From the NCBI GenBank assembly GCA_026826555.1, contig JAKSZT010054324.1:8924599-8988598 (forward strand): a DNA stretch of 64,000 bases, in the 5' to 3' direction. Both the position numbers and the translations under genes were made by a program. Within the stretch, counting starts at the first letter, position 1. Each line of letters begins with the position of its first letter. Below are positions 25,051 through 36,889 of this stretch, in pieces. The notes beneath the pieces are model-generated. The model searched no databases, was not told the origin of the DNA, and saw only the letters and a list, made by a program, of their open reading frames with translations. The DNA comes from Tolypeutes matacus (lineage: Eukaryota; Chordata; Mammalia; Cingulata; Chlamyphoridae).

Positions 25051-27130
25051 AATTCCAGCATAGCCCCTTACTCAATTTATTATTTGTTTTCCACATTTTG
25101 AAAGTGCCTGGTAAAAGTTTCACACAGAGATATAAAAAGGAACAAACCAAATAATGCAATCACTTAAGACACATTCAAATCCCTGTAGTTTGCATAACTA
25201 TCATTACACACCCACACACACATACACACACAAAGTGTGTAAAAACAAATAAATGGTTTAACTCTGTATTTATAAATAATGGCCTGATACAACACATCGT
25301 CCCCCACCAAAATGGCCTAAGATAAATAAGGGAAACTAATTTGAGATCAGGAATACTGCTTGAGACTCCTCTACCCAAATACATACTGTCCCTTTTATAT
25401 TTCAGGGCTGGGAAAAAATGTCTCATGAGAAGAGGCAACAGCCTCACTAACTGCTTAAGAGTTTTGTAATATAAGGATCTACCAAGTGTAATAGGCCTTA
25501 AATAATCTTTCCGGAAGAAACTCTGTAGTGTTTAGTAAATAATTTTCACTACTAGGATCATTTGCTTTAAAGCTGAATTTGCTGAAAAGCTTCGGGCACA
25601 ATTTTACCAGTGTCCCAAAGCACTGTAATTGGGCAATTAGTGCTTAATGATATAGAAGGACACAGCTCTAGCCTAGATAAAACTGAAAGAAAGGTACCAC
25701 TTGAGCTAAGACCATGGAGGCATGCATTTGCCACTGTCAGCATTACAGGATTTTTTTATGTCACCATTTTGACAAAAAGCATCAAAAATATATTAATCTA
25801 AAGGCAATCAGTCAACATTTAGAAGCAAAGATGTAAAAAGAGGAAAAGAGATGAGTTGACTTTCATGTTCATTGAGAAGTCCAATTGAGTATACAGCATA
25901 GTTATGAGGGTTTGTTTTATGGTTTTGATTTTGGTTTTTGAGGGGGTTTTTGTTTGTTTGCGGTGTTTTTGTATTTTTTTTTTTACTTTTTTCTGGTCTT
26001 TTTTTAGGCAGGACATTAGGATTAAGTATGTTTTGAAGTCCTGCAAATTTAAATTTTTTCCAGTTTAGGACTTTTCTCCCATGTGAAGGCCATGACTTCT
26101 CTAAAATTTAGGAACTTTGGGAAATGGTTTCTTGATTCAACGTTATTTCCACAAGGCCTGTTTTCTGACAGTTTGAAATAGTCAATTAAACAAAGATTCA
26201 CAGCACATCCCCCAGGACTCCCCAGGGCAAAACACTCCACTGGGCCCAAATAACACAAGAACGACAGCACGCACACGCGCGGGACTGGCGTGCGCAGCAG
26301 CTGCCCTGCCAGTAGGCTCACGGGCATTCTTGGCAACAGGTGTTTATTATCATTTACAATCTCTATATAATTTAGTTCATGTGAAATTAAGGTTATTCTT
26401 TTGTAAGGCTGATGTGAAATGACCTTTCATGGATGAATTGTTCTGAAAAGTGATATCAGACAGAAGCAATAATTCAATTCGACATCATAAAAGAAAAAAG
26501 AACTTCTTTCCTTCATGAGAACAAGCTGATTCTGAAGCAGAGTTCAGACTAGGTCCTCCTAGATTCCCTCTAAGAGATAGGCAGATAACTACTAGCAGGA
26601 CTGAAATAGGCCAGGAATGGACCCAGGGTGTTATTAAACCAGGATGTTGAATAATAATTTTCAAGAGTTACACACTTCAAGTAATCATTCCACTTACCAA
26701 CAAAAGTATAAAGGAATGAAATGGATTTTCATATACATATGCGAACTTATGCATCCAATATCTTTTTAAATGTTCCTTCTCTCAAGTTTCATAGCACTGC
26801 AAGAAAACAATCAGACAAATCCAGAAGGTGGGGCATTCTATAAGACAACTGGACTGTTCACTTCAGAAAATCAATGTCATTAGGAAAAATAAAAGCGGGT
26901 GAGTGTTTTAGATTAAAAGTGACTTTGAAGAAACCCAATAACCAAATCCAATGTGTGCTTCTCAGTTGGATCTTGGTGTGGAAAAAATAGCTATAAAATA
27001 TATGTTGGGGACATTTAAATATGGACTGTATAGAAGATAGCATTAGAGAATTACCATTAATTTTTTTGGCTTGATTATTGCACTGTGGTTATATCAAGGA
27101 CCATCTCATTTTTTGGTGGTACATGATAAA
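25051..27130. other. Repeat-poor stretch, no gene seen
   Basis: About 2.1 kb with short A/C- and T-rich runs (25205-25235, 25970-26005) and a small CpG cluster at 26262-26322. The 95-codon minus-strand frame at 26049-26336 spans that cluster and has no known domain. Confidence 0.4.
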
Positions 27131-27552
27131 GTGCTACCTTAGTTTGCCAGGCTGCTATGACAAATACTACACAATCAATAGGCTTAAACAACCGTAATAT
27201 ATTGGCTTATGAATTTGGAAGCTAGAAGGCTTTCTTTCTCCTGAAGTCAGTAGCTTTCTGGCTGCCGGCAATCCTTGGGTTCCTTGGCTTTCCTGTGTCA
27301 TACAGTGATGCACATGGTGATGTCCTCTCCTTTCTCTTCTGGGTTCCCAATGACTTCTAGCTTATGGCTCCTCTCTGTGGCTTTCTTTCACCCTGGCTTC
27401 CAGTTTCTTTCTCTCTAAAAGTCCTCCAGTAATCTGGTGTAAAATCCCAAGCTCATTCAATTGAGCGACACTTTAGCTAAAAGTAACATCTTCAAGAGAT
27501 CTTATTCACAATGGGTTCACACCCACATTAATGCAGATTAAGCATGTGTCTA

Positions 27553-27800
27553 CATTCTGTACCATACACTTTTATAGGTTCTAGCAAAATGTGAACCATA
27601 ATGTAAACCATTGACCAGGGTTAGTGGCAAAGCTTCTGTATTTGTTCAATTGTTACAAATATACCATACTCATGTAAGATGTTATAAATAGGGGAAAATG
27701 TGAGAGGAGGAGGGAGTGGGGTATATGGGAATGCCCCTATATTTTCTATGTGACTTTTCTGTAACCTAAAGCCTCTGAAAATAGAGTGAAAAAAATAAAA
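27553..27800 (+). mobile_element. 5'-truncated copy of the 1.6 kb L1-tailed family
   Basis: It carries only the 3' ~230 bases of the family: 'gtgaaccataatgtaaacca', 'ttagtggcaaagcttctgta', 'gtaagatgttataaataggg' and 'ggggtatatgggaatgcccc'. It lies head-to-tail directly upstream of a long copy (27.94-29.54 kb), inside the same pair of target-site duplications. The bridge 27801-27940 contains an unassigned 90 bases and a T-rich run. Confidence 0.65.
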
Positions 27801-27939
27801 CATTGGGGGGACATACAGAAGAAATTGTCACTGTACATAAAAGATGACATAAAAGATCTTACAGGAATAAAGACGCAGTGCAAAAAATTTATTTTATTTT
27901 ATTTTTTATTTTTATTATTTTTATTTATTAATTTATTTT

Positions 27940-29542
27940 GGCTTTGTTTTGGGGAAGGTTTTGGATTGCAGAAGAGTTGCAACTGTGGCAGGGGAGGATC
28001 ACTGGTGCAGGGTGTTGGTTGTGGGGGAATGTGTGGGGAAGTGAACACCTGGACATGCCTCTGTAGATATGAATGTGTTCAAGTGGTCATGGGGTGTTGT
28101 CTCGGTAAGTGGAGACCCACATAATAACCAAAAGAATATTGAATTCCTACTCCGGGGAGTCCTGCTACATTCTCTAATAGAGTGGCAGGAATCCCTAGAG
28201 TACTTGGGCAGTGCCTAGCTAAGGAAGACAGACCAATATGCCAGGCCCTTGATATTGACACTTGTAATCATAAACCTTGTTCTTGTGAAATTGAAACTTA
28301 ACCTAGTATTATATATTCCCTAAGAGTTATCTCCTGAAAGCATTCTAGTTGCTCAAATGTGGCCTCTCTCTAAACCAAACTCATCATATAAACTTACTAC
28401 CTTCTCCCAGTGTGGGACTTGACTCCCAGGGATGAGCCTCCCTGGCACTGAGGGATTATTACCAAGCACCAACTAACAATGTATTTAGAAAAAGACCTTG
28501 ACCAAAAACTCATTAAATGCAAATGAGTTTTCATGGCTAAGAAAGTTCAAAGTGAGTCGGGAGGTCATTCGAAGATTACATTTATGTACATCTTAGGAGG
28601 ATCTCATTGGCTGCTGCAGTAGACAGTGCCTCAAGCAGGGCACTCCTGAGAGACATCTGGACACTATAGGCAGGGCCAACAACCCCAGGAATTCAGCACC
28701 CTGTCAGTGGGCCTTACCTTAGAATATATGATAATCTATCACCCCAGTGTACCAGAATTAGATTCATTTCCCTTCTGCCCCTTTTATTTCAACCTATAAT
28801 AGGCACTATACTTGTTAAATATATGTCCCAGAGACTTAAATCTTCAGGCTGTTCATATGCCAGTTGAGCCCTGGATCTCAGCAGGGTTGCAGCCAACACC
28901 TACTCTCCAGTTAATCAGATTCACCCAGAACAACTAACAAAAGGATAATGATAGACAATGCCAACCCCAAAAAACAGAGAGTATCTACAGCTGCAATCAA
29001 GACAGTTCCACTCATCTGCCCCATGGGATCTAAGCCCCCTCTCAATCAGAAGCAGAGTGGGCATCACCACCCCAAAATCCTCAAGATTGAGGAATGATCA
29101 AACCTAAGGGGGGAATGCAACTACGGACTAAAGTAGACCTATTATTATTCTTGTAAAGGAAGAACTTGTAACATTGATATAAAGACAGTGGTTACCAGCA
29201 ATTCTGAGGGAAGGGAGAGGGAAGAATGGGTGTAACATTGGGCATTTGGGGGACATTGGAATTATTCTGTATGACATTGTAATGATGGATACAGGCCATT
29301 ATACGTTTGGTCCAAACCTTACAGTGCAAAGCGTAAACCATAATGTAAACTATAGACTATGGTTAGTAGCAATGTTTCAATATGTTTATCAATTTTAACA
29401 AATGTATCATTAATGAAAGATGCTGTTAATGGGGGAAACTGTGGGAAGGGGAGGGGTTGGGGTATATTGGAAGCCCCTATAATTTTTATGTAACTTTTAT
29501 ATAATCTAAAGCTTCTTTAAAAGTAAAATTTTAAAATTAAAA
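27940..29542 (+). mobile_element. Near-complete copy A of a 1.6 kb non-coding retroelement family
   Basis: Aligns by eye along its length with the copies at 34.6-36.3 kb and 41.3-42.4 kb. Shared landmarks are 'ctcaaatgtggcctctctct', 'gactcccagggatgagcctc', 'ccctctcaatcagaagcaga' and the L1-like tail 'ccataatgtaaactatagac'. It ends in an A-rich run (29520-29544). The outer insertion boundaries carry a 13-base target-site duplication with one mismatch: aagcatgtgtcta (27540-27552) and aagaatgtgtcta (29543-29555). No shared long open frame is seen among copies. It was probably copied in by L1 proteins. Confidence 0.7.
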
Positions 29543-29584
29543 AAGAATGTGTCTAAATTAGGATACATAATTCAACTGACCACA

Positions 29585-30620
29585 AGTACACACAAGTAAA
29601 GTAACATGATGGTATGTTTACAGGTGACCAAAGCAGATTAAAAGTTAGATTGTCCTTCAGATAACTACCTCTTGGGACTGAAGACCTAAACCAGAAGTTC
29701 ATTACCTGAAGTCTATTACCTAAAGTTCATTACCTGGAAAGAAGCCCTGTTAAGAATGCTTATATTGTAAATATAATCCTTTTTATCACAGAGGATCCAT
29801 TGCAATTAGGCTCCTAAGATGGTCAAAGACACAAAAAAAAGATAAGAACTTCTGCCTTAGACTAAATAAGAGTAAGGATTTTGTGCTGGTCAAAGCCCCT
29901 GTAAAAATTGCATTTTCTTTTTTATGCTTTTTATCCTCAAATAGACAAATTGGCAGACAATCAGCAAAGGCTGCTCCTCCCTTATATAAGTAATTTTTTA
30001 AACTCTAATTTCAAGTGACAATGAAAAATTATGCATTTAGCTGAATCAGCCAGTAGATATTCAGCCTATGTGTACAATTTGTAATCATGACATCATGCAA
30101 CTGAGTTTTTATTTGCTGGCACAAAGAAATGAATGTAAAGGTTCTTTTCATCCTATTTTTAAGATTAAAAGATGTTTGAAATGATTTCTTTGATTGCTAC
30201 ATTTTAATGATTTCTTTCCCTAGCAAAGAAAGCATGAAAAGAAAAAAAAAGAAAAAGAAAGCATGACTGTAATGAAAGTTTCTAATTAATAAAGCTGTCT
30301 CCACCACTTCAGCTTAACATTCTTAAAGCATCTGTGAACTGAAGTTAAAATTCTCTGGAACTTCAGCAAATGAAGTCATTTTGGATTAAGAAAAATACTT
30401 CTTTCCTTTTTGAAGGTATTTCATTCTTTGCCAGAACACGAAATTGGATAGAACCTGAAAATTATCATAACTCAAACCGGAGTTTTAAAAAGAAAATATC
30501 TTCAAATTAAATGTAAATAAAAATAGCTCTACAATTTAATGTTTGTCTTCAAATTACAGATTTCTGTAGCAACAGTAGCAAAAACTAACATTGGTATAGG
30601 ACTTTCCTGTGAGAAAATTC
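29585..30620. other. No gene or identified repeat
   Basis: Repeat-poor, AT-rich sequence. A short repeated phrase ('cattacctgaagtctattac' then 'cattacctgg') occurs at 29700-29740. Confidence 0.4.
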
Positions 30621-30624
30621 TTTT

Positions 30625-30760
30625 CCCAAATTTTATGTCTATTTTATTTTCACAATAACTCTGTCATATTACTGTCATTCTTGTCCCTATTTTACAAAGG
30701 AGAAACTGAGATTCCCCTGTGCTCTGGATACCACATCCTCAGGAAATACTCACTGAAACC
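30625..30760 (-). mobile_element. MIR SINE, partial
   Basis: Antisense MIR core: 'tattttcacaataactctgt', 'ccctattttacaaaggagaa' and 'actgagattcccc'. Confidence 0.7.
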
Positions 30761-30806
30761 CCTCTGTCACCAATGGCTTATTTCCCTCAGTATTAATATA
30801 GTCAAT

Positions 30807-30925
30807 TAGGGGAGAGAGAGGTGGGGAGGAGGAGAGGGAGAGGGAAAGAGAGAGAGAGAGGGAGAGGGAGAGAAAAGGGAAGGAAGGAAATGTGAGAGGA
30901 GGGAAGGGGAAGAGGGAGAAGAAAA
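30807..30925 (+). repeat. GA-rich simple repeat
   Basis: About 120 bases of almost pure purine (GAGAGG, GGGAGA and GGAA units). The poly-serine/leucine frame on the minus strand (30750-30998) is an artefact of this tract. Confidence 0.95.
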
Positions 30926-31019
30926 TCCTTTCTGGATACCAATTCTGCTTTAGCTTCTCTCCTATCTTTTTCTTAATCCTCAAACCAAACTTTTTCAAGA
31001 GTAGTTAGTATTCACTATT

Positions 31020-32510
31020 TCCCATTCTTCATATCCTAATCACCCTTCAACACACTGCATCATGACTTCATGTAATCCAATTGGTAAATTTTCTGTCCTT
31101 TACATTCCATATCTCTGCAACATCTCACACTTTTAATCAAACCTTCCTAAAATTTCCAACCTTTGAAACTTGCATTACCATCCTCATTAGCATCTGATTG
31201 CTACTATTGATTTTTCTCTGATATTCTTCCTTACTCTTCCTGTCCATTAAGTGTATATGTAGCTCAGAAATATACATTCTGTCTTTTCTTTTCTCATTGG
31301 TCTAGTCTCTTACAGTCCTATACATTTTCTTGAGCGATCTTATCTATTCTAATGGTTTCAACCATTGTCTTTTGATGACTCCCAAATTTTTATCACTGTC
31401 TCTAAATCTTCCTCCTGAATTCCTACACATACACGCAACTAAAAACTAGACACTTTTTCTTCTATGTTCTATATTCACCTCAACCTCAACATGTCCAAAG
31501 CCAAATTCAGTTATGCTACTATTGCCACATTCCCATTCTTTATGAAGAGCACTATATTAGCCAGAGTTCTCTAGGGAAACAGAACCAACAGGAAGTATCT
31601 GTAAATATTATGAGATTTTATAAAAACTGTCTCACATAACTGTGGGGATGCACAAGTCCAAAATTCGTAGGGCAGGCTGCAAGTTGGGAACTGCGATGAA
31701 AGTTTTCAATGAATACTTCAGGAGAAGCTGGCTGGCTGAACTAGAGATGGAAATTCTCTCTCCTGGCTACAGAAATCATCACTTCTCCTTTTAATTGTTG
31801 AAGGTAGTCTCCTGGGTTGATTATAGATGTAATCAGCCATCAATGTAATCAACTTACTGATGATTTAAGTCCAAAAAATGTCCTCACAGTAACAATTAGG
31901 CCAGTGCTTGCTTAACCAAACAACTGAGCACCAAAACTTGGCCAAGTTGACACATGAACCTAACCATAACAGGCACCGTTTATTCCAGTGGGAAAGGATT
32001 CTGGACTTCCCCTCTTTCTCACTCACTTCCAGGGCTAATCAGTCATTCAGTCCTGTCAAAGCTGTCTTCTTAAATATGTAGTTTATCTTTTCCCTCCCCA
32101 CTATCTTTAATCATGGCAACATCTTCCTAACAGCTCTTCCCACCTCTACTCCCAACTCTCTCCATCCATTTTTCACAATATTAACAGAGTAATTATTCCA
32201 AAAAATATTGTGATACTGATGTCCTCATGTTTAAAATTCCTCAGTTCTCCCCCCACCCCCATTAATTTCAAGGCAAAATCATAAGTCTTTAACATAATAA
32301 AAAATATTCTTGCCTAACTTTCCAACTCCATCTTCCATTGTTCCCCAACACACCTTGCAAAATAACCACACTTAATTTCCCTAATAATAATATACATGGA
32401 CTCATCTCTCTGTCTTGGCACAGGTTGATCCCTCTGCTTAGAACTTTCTTCTCAAACTCCAAAGCTTTTCTAAAATGATTTTTATGAAGGGCTTTAGCTC
32501 ACATCTCTCT
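31020..32510 (+). mobile_element. L2 LINE fragment, split by an LTR
   Basis: Sense L2 in two parts, 31020-31552 and 31972-32510. The left part holds the 'caacctcaacatgtccaaag' / 'ccaaattcagttatgctact' block. The right part holds 'cttcctaacagctcttccc', 'gagtaattattccaaaaaat' and 'caaggcaaaatcataagtct', in the order expected for L2. The interruption is the solo LTR at 31553-31971. Confidence 0.75.
31553..31971 (-). mobile_element. ERVL/MaLR-type solo LTR inserted in L2
   Basis: On the minus strand it starts 'tgttatggttaggttcatgt' followed by 'gtcaacttggccaagttttg', and ends 'gaactctggctaatata', a common LTR type in placental genomes. It is flanked by a 5-base target-site duplication with one mismatch: agcac (31548-31552) and ggcac (31972-31976). 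Five bases is the usual size for ERVL and MaLR insertions. No internal viral genes remain. Confidence 0.75.
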
Positions 32511-32599
32511 ACCTCTTCAGAAGGAAAAGTAGTGGCAGTAGTGTTGGTAATGGGAGCAGTAGCTGCTACTGTTGAATAGTAATAGCCAATGAGAATGGC

Positions 32600-32855
32600 T
32601 TATCTATATTGAATGCTCACCAGGGATCAAGAATCATAAGAATCACTTTATATACATTGACTTATTTATTCCCAAACTAACTTTGAAGTATGTAATATTA
32701 ATATCCTCATAGTATGAATGTAGAAACTGAGGATTAAAGAGATAAAGGATGTGCCAAAGTCCACAGAACTTGGGAAAAAGTTGGAAGCTGGGAAAAATAA
32801 GATTTGAATCCAATTATTTAACTCCAGAGCCTCAGCTCTTAACTTCCTCACACAT
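32600..32855 (-). mobile_element. MIR SINE
   Basis: Antisense MIR: 'aagaatcactttatatacat', 'tagaaactgaggattaaaga', 'gatgtgccaaagtccacaga' and 'tttgaatccaattatttaac' with 'cagctcttaac' at the end. Confidence 0.85.
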
Positions 32856-33109
32856 AATCTCTTATACTCCCCTTTATAGTGGTTACTCCAACTTCATCTT
32901 CTACCACTTCTCAGATCTACCAAAGACTCTAATTACACTTGGCTTTCCTTGAATAATTTCAACCATGACTTTTCAGGGCTCTGCACCTAATATATGTAAG
33001 GTGGAATGCCCTTGGATTGTCTGTCCATCTTTTCCTTATTTTCCAGGCAATACCCTAATAATTCTTTATCTGGTGAGTGTGGAGAAGAGGTTACTAGAAA
33101 TATCATCAT
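32856..33109. other. No gene or identified repeat
   Basis: Short unassigned stretch. Confidence 0.4.
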
Positions 33110-34202
33110 TACTCATGGTAGAGAAATAACAGACCAGTGAAGAGATTAAAGGTAGCAATAGAACAAAATTAAATCTCCCTAAATAATAAAATGCTAAAAG
33201 ATAAAGAGAGTGCACACATGGAAAGACAGCTTAGTGGAAGAATATGTATAAAGTCGTATACCATAAAATAATATAATAATAGTGAAACTGAACATATTGA
33301 TCATATTCATAAATGTAAAAAGTTTAACCTCAGCTATTAAAAGAGAAAGGCTTTCAAATTACCACACAAAGCAAAATCTAACTCTGTGCTGCATGGGAGA
33401 GATAAAACAAGGTAATTCAGAAAGATATATTTAAAAAGGAGGTTGGGTAAATATATACCAGGAAAATTCAAATAAAAGAAAGTAGGGATCATAATCTTAT
33501 ATAAGGTACAATTAAGCCAAAAATCATTAAATACCACCAAATTTCAAAAAGACATTTAATACACACAGCAATCTCTGCCACAATGCACTAAAGCTAGAAA
33601 TTAATAACAAAATAAAGAACCTAAAGGTCCTTCCACCTCTATTAAATAACTCCTGGATAAAAAATAAATCCTATTAGAAATCACAAAATTTTTAGAAAAT
33701 AATGATAAAACACAACATATCAGAATCTATGGGATGCAGTTAAAACAGTGTTCAAAGGAAAATTCAGAGCATTGCATATCTGAATAACAAAAAATAAAAT
33801 GGAAATTAGTTAAGCAACTCAAAAAAGTTAGAAAAGAACAAGTAAATGAAAAGAAAGTAGAAAGAGGACATTATTAGAGGAAGAAGCATGCATGACCAAG
33901 TTGGAAAAAGCAGTTGAAATAATTTTTCACAAGCTGGTTCTTTAAAGAAAAACACAAAAATGGACAATTCATTAACTGAACTAATTCTAGAAATGGAAAG
34001 AGAAGAGAACAAAACACAAATATACATAATACAATATCACAAACAGAATAATAATCAATTAAAACAAAGAAAATACAAATTTTCAAGAAATAATTCTTCA
34101 TAAGCAAATATATCTTAAAACTCAGATAAAATAGACAACCAAGAAAATGAAATCAAACTAATCCCAATAGTATAACAGTCACACTCCCTCTCTCTCTATC
34201 AT

Positions 34203-34209
34203 AAACACA

Positions 34210-34251
<42 letters not shown>
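34203..34251 (+). repeat. (CA)n(GA)n compound microsatellite
   Basis: A pure CA run (about 34205-34227) passes directly into a pure GA run (to about 34250), within the L1 remnant. Confidence 0.95.
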
Positions 34252-34256
<5 letters not shown>

Positions 34257-34590
34257 GAAGAGCAAGGAGGATAGCCTTGCATTTGCTGGTAAGAAAACAT
34301 TATAAAATATGTATTATAAATTCTCTACAATTAAACGTGTGAATGGCCTTTGAATAGACAAGCAGGCCAATGGAATATAATCGACAATATAGAAATAGAC
34401 CCAAGTGCATATGGAATTTTAGTACGTGATGAAGCTGGAATCTCAGATTAGCAGGGATAAATAGACTACAAAATGGTGTTGGGACAACTGAATATCACTT
34501 TTAAAAAAATTAATTTGATTGATAATTCTTGCTCAACAGCAGATAAATTACAAATGGATCATAAATCTAAACATTAAAAAGGAAACTGTA

Positions 34591-36889
34591 GGGGGGTGTC
34601 TGGAAGGGGGGACTCATGGGAGTTAGTTCATCCGAATATACATGAAAGATATACAAAATTGTTCAAAAGATCAAAAGATGGGGCATGGTCACGATGGGTG
34701 GACAATCACACAATAAATGAGGGAATCTGAATTCCTAGCCTGGATAGCTCTGCCACAGTCTCCAAGAGAGCAGCAATAGTCCTCTGAGTGCAGGGACAGT
34801 GTCTGTCAAAAGAGGATGACCCACTGATGAGTTATTTTTATTGCTGACTACCTTTGTGAGTCTTTGCTCTTGTAACTGAGATTTAGCTGGCTGTTGTGGG
34901 GTGCCTAAGGGTTGCCACCTGAGAGCCTCCTTGTTGCTCAAATGTGGCCTCTCTCTAAGCCAAACTCAGCATATGAATGCATTACCTTCCCCCCACCGTG
35001 GGACATGACTCCCGGGGATGAGCCTCCCTGGCAACAAGGGATTAATACCAAGTGCCAACTGGCAACACAACTGGAAAAAGACCTTGAATAAAAGAGGGAA
35101 AAGGTAAAGACAAATGAGTTCAAGTGGCTAAGAGACTTCAAAGAGTGTCGGGAGTCATCCCAGAGGCAACTCTTACGCACACCTCAGTAGGAGCTCATAG
35201 AACACCAAAGTGGATATCACCCCACACAGAGCGGCTCCTGAGAGCTCTGGAGACACCCAAGTCCTATATAACGGGGGATAGCCCCAGAGACTGATGCCTT
35301 ATCAGTGGGCTCTATTTTGGAATCTGTGCTCCTGAGAGTGACAGAATTGGACTCAAATAAGTCCTCGCTGCACATGGTTCATCAGTCCCTTCTATTCAAA
35401 CCTATATGTGATGCTGGAGTTTTTAGGTATACTTCCAGAGACTGGAGCCTCTGGCCTACCTATGTGCCAGGTGTGCGTGGAATCTCGGTGGAGCTGCAAC
35501 TCCTACCCTACAGCTCAATGGACTCATCCAAGTCACCTGGCGAGGAGACAATGATGGGCAACGGCCATCCCAGGGAATAGAGAGGGCCTGCATCTGCAGG
35601 CAGGATCATCCCACCCACCATATCCATGGGATATAAGCCCTCTCTCACTTGGAGGTGGAGTGGACATCACCATCCCAGTCCCCTCAGGATTTGGAGAACT
35701 ATGGACTAGAGTGGACTTGATGGTATTCTGTTGTACACATATGGTGATTCTAGCAATGGAAAAAATTATAACAATGAGGTGGAGCCAGTGGCCACTTGAC
35801 ACTTTCGGGGCAGGGAGGGGATGTGCAGTGAAAATACAGGGGCTTCTTTAGGATTTGGAGGTTGTCCTGGGTACCGTTGTGGCAACAGATGTAGGCCATT
35901 TTAAATCAGCACACACCACTCAGAACTGTGTGGGAGAGAGTGTGGTCTATGATGTGAACTGTGGTCTATGGTTGGTGGCAAGGCCCCAGGATGTGTAAGT
36001 CCATTGAGGGTGGTGGGCCACACTTATGGGAGATGTTTGTGTGGGATGTGGTGGGAGGTGTGGGAGGTGGGCAACATGGGAATCCCGGTGGGTTCTGTGT
36101 AATATTTTAGGTAATCTAAGCACCTCTTAAAATACATTTATATATATATAAATAACATTTTTGTAAGCAAATGCACATATATGCATATATATATTTATAT
36201 ATCATTTTACAAATATTGGTATGTATTGTGAAAATTTTGATTTTTACCCACAATAAAAAATAAATTAATTTAAAAAAAAGAGAGAATCATGAGTGAAGTT
36301 TCAAAAGAATGGAAAAGTAGAGGAAGAAGAAGGAAGGTAGGGAGGAGGAGAAGGTGACAGAGTAGAATCCCAAAGTAAGGATGATGGAACATACTAAGGA
36401 TGTAATTTGGAACTGACTTCTGAGAAATGATATATTATTTCTCCATGTATCTTTAATGGAATTTGTGACTGTGATAAAATAGAGGACAATCTTGGGAAAC
36501 AGAGTCTCTGGATCACTGTGCTTTGATAGAGACTCCTGAAGTACTTGAGAACAGAGATATAACCATAAAAATGAATGGTCAGCCTGAGGAAAAGGCATAG
36601 ACTGCAGTGTATGAAACTATGAAACTCAGAAGAATGAGGGGTACTGGAGTAGTAAATGCACCATGAGACACTATGCCAATTGAACAGACAAATGTGGCCT
36701 TGAAGGTATGCTTTGCCACTTACATAGCCATTGCTTTCTAAGTTTCCTGGATCTTCCAGTGATCCACTTTTTTATTTGTAATTTTGTCTACAATACTTCT
36801 CAATTTTTAATTGCCATTAGAATTACAGTATATAATATATGATTGAATTACATAGCATAATCTAAATAAATAAATATAATAATTTTTAA
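34591..36889 (+). mobile_element. Copy B of the 1.6 kb family with a 3' extension, complete insertion
   Basis: A 2.3 kb insertion in an L1. It is bounded by an exact 15-base target-site duplication, aaaaaggaaactgta, at 34576-34590 and 36890-36904. The cut falls at TT/AAAAA, the preferred L1 endonuclease site. The element proper runs from a G-rich start ('ggggggtgtctggaaggggg') to an A-rich end at about 36279 after an AATAAA at 36252. It matches copy A throughout but is more GC-rich, suggesting a different subfamily or age. Frames inside it (up to 91 codons) are not shared with copies A and C, so I treat it as non-coding. Confidence 0.85.
36280..36889 (+). other. Probable 3'-transduced segment of copy B
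   Basis: About 610 bases between the element's own A-rich end and the downstream target-site duplication. They have no counterpart in copies A and C. The segment ends in overlapping AATAAA signals at 36865-36874 followed by a short A-run. This is the structure left when transcription reads through a weak polyadenylation signal and the flanking source DNA is copied along. The alternative is an unrelated second insertion in the A-tail. Confidence 0.65.

Larger units (their letters stand above)
27132..29584 (-). mobile_element. MaLR/ERVL-type solo LTR, split by a retrotransposed insertion
   Basis: Antisense LTR made of two parts, 27132-27552 and 29543-29584. The left part runs 'ccttagtttgccaggctgct' (sense 3' end, MLT1/MST-like) to 'cacattaatgcagattaa'. 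The right part supplies the missing end, 'aaattaggatacataattca'. The copies at 52.8 and 55.2 kb show the uninterrupted order. Only LTR sequence is present, no internal gag/pol/env. The ~2 kb insertion between the parts is described separately. Confidence 0.75.

Noticed and set aside
30750..30998. Serine/leucine-rich minus-strand protein frame
   Set aside because: It is produced by the GA-rich simple repeat on the plus strand.
31553..31971. Full endogenous provirus
   Set aside because: Only one LTR is present, with a 5-base duplication on both sides and no gag, pol or env sequence. It is a solo LTR.
35305..35580. 91-codon plus-strand frame inside copy B
   Set aside because: The same region in copies A and C is not open, so the family is unlikely to encode this.
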